Below are positions 6,266 to 9,407 of a stretch of DNA of 9,407 bases, piece after piece (positions within the stretch are counted from its first letter, which is position 1; each line of letters opens with the position of its first letter). This DNA is from an uncultured Eubacteriales bacterium (GTDB taxonomy: Bacteria; Bacillota; Clostridia; Lachnospirales; Lachnospiraceae): positions 1-9,407 of the forward strand of contig ONXW01000249.1 of the NCBI GenBank assembly GCA_900321915.1, written 5' to 3'. Under the pieces are notes generated by a model that was given only the letters and a program-made list of their open reading frames with translations, was not told where the DNA came from and made no database searches. Position numbers and translations under genes: made by a program.

Positions 6266-6273
6266 GAGAAATC

Positions 6274-6852
6274 CTACTGCCACTCCTCCGGAACGGTGTA
6301 TCTCCCTTTCCCGTCGAAGCCGATCCGGAACACGGCGCAGTTGCCGATGTATCTCGACCACCAGCTCCCCCGGGACGCCGGCATCAGGTATTCCAAAGCG
6401 CCCTTCATGGCGATGGCGTGGGTGGATATCAGGATATTCTTATCCGCCGCCTCTTCCCGGATGTCCTCCAGGAATTCTCCCAGGCGGGATACCACATGGG
6501 AAAGCTCCTCCATCCCTTTCGGGGCCTTATTGTTGACAAAGTCCCTGAAAAATGTCATCACTTCCGGGGCGGGGTTCCTGAGATCCATGCCCTCATAGGG
6601 GCCGTAATCCATTTCTATCAGGCGCGGGTCCACCGTATGCGGGACATGTCCGGCGATGATCTCCGCAGTCTGCACCGCCCTGATCAGCGGGCTGGTGTAG
6701 ATCCTGTCAAATACTATCCCCTCCGCCGCCAGTTTTTCCGCGACTTCCAGGGCCTGCCTCACTCCCTCGTCATTCAGGGGGACGTCGCTTCGGCCCTGCA
6801 GCAGTTTTGCCCTGTTCTTTTCCGTCTGTCCGTGCCGGATAATATAGATCAT
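6274..6852 (-). CDS. Histidine phosphatase family protein (phosphoglycerate-mutase-like)
   Basis: A 192-residue enzyme of the histidine phosphatase superfamily. The start is the ATG at 6850-6852, which overlaps the stop of the preceding NUDIX gene as ATGA. The frame is open 10 codons further upstream, but that would overlap the NUDIX gene more deeply. The RHG motif supplies catalytic His7 with Arg6; Arg58 (SPLIRAVQTA), Glu80 and the second histidine His145 (STHAIAMKG) complete the active-site pocket. In many relatives the second motif is SHG, whereas here it is THA. Relatives include cofactor-dependent phosphoglycerate mutases and broad phosphatases such as CobC/PhoE. The short length fits a phosphatase better than glycolytic mutase. 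The coupled start implies co-translation with the NUDIX enzyme. A substrate cannot be assigned. Confidence 0.9.
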   Translation of the reverse strand: MIYIIRHGQTEKNRAKLLQGRSDVPLNDEGVRQALEVAEKLAAEGIVFDRIYTSPLIRAVQTAEIIAGHVPHTVDPRLIEMDYGPYEGMDLRNPAPEVMTFFRDFVNNKAPKGMEELSHVVSRLGEFLEDIREEAADKNILISTHAIAMKGALEYLMPASRGSWWSRYIGNCAVFRIGFDGKGRYTVPEEWQ

Positions 6853-7439
6853 AACCTCTCCCGTTCCTTTGCCAGGTACCATGCCGCCACGTGGGCCATC
6901 TGCTGGAACTTCCCGGTGCGGATCAGTTCCTCAATTTCCTCTCTGCTGTGCAGCTCCACATTCAGGAATTCCGTCTCATCGAGATGCTGTCCCGACACCT
7001 TCCTGCAGTTTCCGGCATAGTAGAGGAAAGCATAATTGTCCGCGATGGTCGCATTTGACGGCAGTGTCAGCAGGTGAACCCATTCGTCCGAGACATAGCC
7101 TGACTCCTCCAGGAGCTCCCTCTTCGCGGCCTCCAGGGCATCTTCGGCCTGTCCGCCGGATGTGCCGCCGTATTCCTTCCCGTCGGTTCTCTCCAGGCCG
7201 CCGGCGACAAATTCCGTCGTCACCTCGCCGATTCCCTGCCGGTACTGCCTGACACAGATGTAGTTCCCGTCCTCATCCGATGCCACAATCACCACATAAT
7301 CCCTGCGGCTGTAGGAATAGTACGGTTCAAACGTCGTCCCGTCCGGGAACCGGTAGGCCGATCTCCTGAAATCGATCCACTCATCCTGTACAATATGTTC
7401 CGTCGAAATCTCTTCCCAGGCCAGGTCCTCTCTGTCCAT
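6849..7439 (-). CDS. NUDIX hydrolase, ADP-ribose-pyrophosphatase-like
   Basis: A 196-residue enzyme expected to cleave nucleoside diphosphates linked to another group, such as ADP-ribose. I chose the ATG at 7439 because GGGAGGTG (complement of 7445-7452) stands 5 nt upstream. The NUDIX box is recognisable from GGLE (80-83) and E99-x7-REL-x-EE-x-G (R107, E108, E111, E112, G114). About 13 extra residues (RTDGKEYGGTSGG region) separate its two halves. VRQYRQGIGEVTTEFVAGGLE (63-83) resembles ADP-ribose pyrophosphatases, which carry VRQYR followed by E-x-PAG. The C-terminus (about 165-196) is helical. It follows the 495-residue gene after 51 bp with no clear promoter, and overlaps the histidine phosphatase start by ATGA. 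Confidence 0.9.
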   Translation of the reverse strand: MDREDLAWEEISTEHIVQDEWIDFRRSAYRFPDGTTFEPYYSYSRRDYVVIVASDEDGNYICVRQYRQGIGEVTTEFVAGGLERTDGKEYGGTSGGQAEDALEAAKRELLEESGYVSDEWVHLLTLPSNATIADNYAFLYYAGNCRKVSGQHLDETEFLNVELHSREEIEELIRTGKFQQMAHVAAWYLAKERERL

Positions 7440-7490
7440 ACAGGCACCTCCCACCGTCTGACTGCCAATCGTTCAAGACACGCTCGCCAG

Positions 7491-8978
7491 TTATACCCGC
7501 CCCTCCAGGAACATCCGGATCATCTCCTTATTGGCGGGATAAATCTCTGTCTTCTCCATATCCTTTACCGTTCCGTACAGTTCCGGGGAAAGCTCCTCCA
7601 GGGTCTTTCCCTCCTTCCGGCCCCATTTTTTCAGTACCTCCAGGGCCCGGTGCCTGTTGCGGGTGAGCGGGCTCTTCAGGCCGGCCTTCACAAACTCTTT
7701 TCCCGTCAGGGGCATCCCGTCCAGCTCCTGCAGCAGGTACTGCAGCTGGTTCTGGTATTTGTACTCCGGTCCGAAGCCCACATCCTCCACCGGGGCTCCT
7801 TCCACCCGGTCCAGAGGAATATGCCCCCGGAACAGCGTGAGTACGGACTGCACGTAAGCCTCATCCTTCATGAGACGGCCGCACTGTACGCAGAACCTGT
7901 CGAAATCCCGGTACATGCAGGACAGGAGCTCCTGCCGGTACGGGAGTTCCAGGTATTCGGCAAGTTCAAGCCCTTCCCCGTTCTCCGCCGCCTTCATGAC
8001 AGCGTCCGCGCAGGCGGGCGACTTCAGGATGCGGGCGCAGGAATCCGCCACCGCCGGAAAACCGCCGTCCTCCTCAGCCCAGTCCTTTATCCGCAGGATA
8101 TGCGCGTACTCCCGCATATCCATTTCATACCGGTCCGAAAGCTCCAGGAGCCGCAGAAGCATCTCCTCCGCATTCTCCACCCGGGAAATCCCGGGGACGG
8201 GCCCCTCGTCCAGAAGGGCGTCAAACATCACCAGGAGGGCCCGGTATTCTTCCTCTGCGGGTGTTCCGGACAGCACCTCCGCCGCCCCGGATTTCTCATA
8301 GCATGTCAGGGCGGAATAGGCGTCCAGCACATCGTTCGACACGCCGTGGAGCAGGATCCACTCCCGTATCTCCTCCGTCTCCGGCTCCAGAAGCTCCAGG
8401 GCGTGGATGTGCCCCCAGCCCGTGACCTTCTTTGCCAGCGAAAATATCTCCTGATTGCCGTTCTCCCACTTTTTCATGTCCCAGAGGGCATAGACGGTAA
8501 ACTCGTCGAACTGCCCGAGCCTGCGGATAGCTTCCTTCGTGTCCTCATCGACGCGCTCAAACAGCTCCATAAACTCCATGCCGATCTTCACGCACTCCGC
8601 ATCGGATGACTTTGTAATCATGTGCCGGGCGGTTTTATACACATTGCCGGCATTCAGGGAGGCGGCATTTTCCCGCACATAATTCTGCAGATCATCGATA
8701 ACCGCTATCGCCCGGTTCTCCCGTGTCCAAACGGCGAACAGCCTCTCCGTCTCCTCCTCGTTTCCCGAAGCCGCGGAATTTACGCAGCGGGCCATCTCCT
8801 CCGCCGCTTCATCGCTCATCCCGTCACGTCCCATATGGTACATGAAGATGCCGTCCATGGCTCCCGGCGCGTAGCGCAGTTCTGACGTGTCCGGGTCCTC
8901 CTCCGTCAGGGAAAACCCCTCCTTAAGGATGCCGTCCGTCATACTGTCACAGATCATACTGTAAATTGACTTCTCCAA
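7491..8978 (-). CDS. Large helical protein of unknown function (HEAT-like)
   Basis: A 495-residue acidic protein that is almost entirely alpha-helical by eye. The start is a TTG at 8976-8978, supported by an outstanding ribosome binding site 6 nt away. No signal peptide or membrane segment is seen, so it should be cytoplasmic. Several stretches look like irregular HEAT-type helix pairs: about 125-215 (IGMEFMELFERVDEDTKEAI, ALELLEPETEEIREWILLHG) and about 432-455 (SPLTRNRHRALEVLKKWG). One CxxC occurs (C363, C366), not enough for a zinc site alone. From memory, related Clostridia proteins carry the name limonene hydroxylase. I see no flavin, NAD, haem or other cofactor motif to support that name. 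It sits between two NUDIX genes in the same direction with gaps of 37 and 51 bp. Confidence 0.8.
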   Translation of the reverse strand: MEKSIYSMICDSMTDGILKEGFSLTEEDPDTSELRYAPGAMDGIFMYHMGRDGMSDEAAEEMARCVNSAASGNEEETERLFAVWTRENRAIAVIDDLQNYVRENAASLNAGNVYKTARHMITKSSDAECVKIGMEFMELFERVDEDTKEAIRRLGQFDEFTVYALWDMKKWENGNQEIFSLAKKVTGWGHIHALELLEPETEEIREWILLHGVSNDVLDAYSALTCYEKSGAAEVLSGTPAEEEYRALLVMFDALLDEGPVPGISRVENAEEMLLRLLELSDRYEMDMREYAHILRIKDWAEEDGGFPAVADSCARILKSPACADAVMKAAENGEGLELAEYLELPYRQELLSCMYRDFDRFCVQCGRLMKDEAYVQSVLTLFRGHIPLDRVEGAPVEDVGFGPEYKYQNQLQYLLQELDGMPLTGKEFVKAGLKSPLTRNRHRALEVLKKWGRKEGKTLEELSPELYGTVKDMEKTEIYPANKEMIRMFLEGRV

Positions 8979-8984
8979 AGCTGT

Positions 8985-8995
8985 TCACCTCCTTT
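8985..8995 (-). promoter_or_regulatory. Strong ribosome binding site fixing a TTG start
   Basis: AAAGGAGGTGA is complementary to the anti-Shine-Dalgarno over its full length and lies 6 nt before the TTG at 8978. No ATG or GTG in this frame competes at a suitable distance, so the unusual start codon is well supported. Confidence 0.8.
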
Positions 8996-9015
8996 TTTTA
9001 TTTCACTGGAAAATG

Positions 9016-9407
9016 TCACCGCAGAGGGTGTTTCAGCGCAACGTTCATGATATGGGCGATGTTCTGGTCTCCGGCAAATCTCTCCCTGTCGGCGAAATTT
9101 TCCGTGAGGGGAAGCCACAGAAGGGGATTTTTCTCCTCCCGCAGGGCGACGTCCTCCGACAGCTTCCCCACATAGATCTCCAGGGAAAACCCCTGGTAAT
9201 AATAGGTCAGGTCCATCAGGCGGAACAGGCGTATCTCCTTCCCGGTAATGCCCGTCTCCTCCTCCAGCTCCCGGTAGGCCGCCGCCGCGGATTCCTCCCC
9301 CGGCTCCACTTTTCCTCCCACGAAGTTGTACAGGCCGATGTAGGGGTCCTTCTTCCTTTTGCAGAAAAGCGCCCTGTCCTTCTCCCTGTTGAACACAACG
9401 ATGCAAT
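9016..9407 (-). CDS. NUDIX hydrolase, MutT-like (5' end outside window)
   Basis: The reading frame is open to the window edge, so the N-terminus is missing. About 130 residues are visible. The frame enters as CIVVFNREKDRALFCKRKK, the first beta strands of the NUDIX fold; a GTG within it (9396) is unlikely to be the true start because the preceding residues continue the strand. A canonical NUDIX box follows, GGKVEPGE-x7-RELEEETGI, with the metal-binding glutamates intact. The family includes 8-oxo-dGTP diphosphatases, which clean oxidised nucleotides from the pool, but substrate cannot be read from the box. The remainder (LMDLTYYYQGFSLEIYVGKL, EEKNPLLWLPL) is typical of MutT-size enzymes. It ends 37 bp before the start of the 495-residue gene, in the same direction. 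Confidence 0.9.
   Translation of the reverse strand, partial: CIVVFNREKDRALFCKRKKDPYIGLYNFVGGKVEPGEESAAAAYRELEEETGITGKEIRLFRLMDLTYYYQGFSLEIYVGKLSEDVALREEKNPLLWLPLTENFADRERFAGDQNIAHIMNVALKHPLR

Noticed and set aside
7440..7490. Internal promoter in front of the NUDIX-histidine phosphatase pair
   Set aside because: A TTGAAC-like hexamer occurs on the minus strand but no -10-like hexamer follows at a usable distance.
8907..9194. Fourteen-base direct repeat (8907-8920 and 9181-9194)
   Set aside because: Both copies lie in coding sequence and encode the short shared peptide GFSL in different proteins. There is no wider similarity or mobile-element structure, so it is probably chance.

Overview
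The window is GC-rich, tightly packed bacterial DNA. It looks like a chromosomal segment from a Firmicute of the class Clostridia, probably Lachnospiraceae. I base this on the Gram-positive type LexA boxes, strong AGGAGG-type ribosome binding sites, a VanZ-like protein, and a Hanks-type kinase paired with a small helix-turn-helix protein. I recognise that pair from gut Clostridia from memory only. Nine of the ten genes lie on the minus strand, so the window reads most naturally from right to left. No rRNA, tRNA, CRISPR array, insertion sequence or prophage structure was seen.

Right block (9407 to 6274, minus strand): a MutT-like NUDIX hydrolase cut by the window edge, a 495-residue helical protein of unknown function with a TTG start and a very strong ribosome binding site, an ADP-ribose-pyrophosphatase-like NUDIX hydrolase, and a histidine phosphatase (phosphoglycerate-mutase-like). 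The last two genes overlap by ATGA. Gaps are short throughout, so this is probably one operon.

Central block (6265 to 2815, minus strand): a near-consensus promoter (TTGATC, 17 bp, TATAAT) carries two LexA-type boxes, one between the -35 and -10 and one at the presumed transcription start. It leads into a HAD-family nucleotidase-like gene, dinB (DNA polymerase IV), a membrane-anchored Ser/Thr kinase and a small helix-turn-helix protein, with gaps of 11, 26 and 38 bp. The whole unit is therefore probably DNA-damage inducible. Co-induction of a signalling kinase and a putative DNA-binding partner with a translesion polymerase is the most interesting point in the window.

Left block (2782 to 630, minus strand): a second promoter (extended -10) drives a large lipoprotein gene and a VanZ-family membrane protein gene 3 bp apart. 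The lipoprotein leader has a hairpin between its Shine-Dalgarno and its ATG. Converging on vanZ from the left is the only plus-strand gene, a ribbon-helix-helix protein with an unrecognised C-terminal domain. Its leader holds a minus-strand intrinsic terminator, which may end an antisense extension of the lipoprotein-vanZ transcript.

Taken together, the right and central blocks are rich in enzymes acting on nucleotides or phosphoesters plus a lesion-bypass polymerase, and the left block is envelope related.
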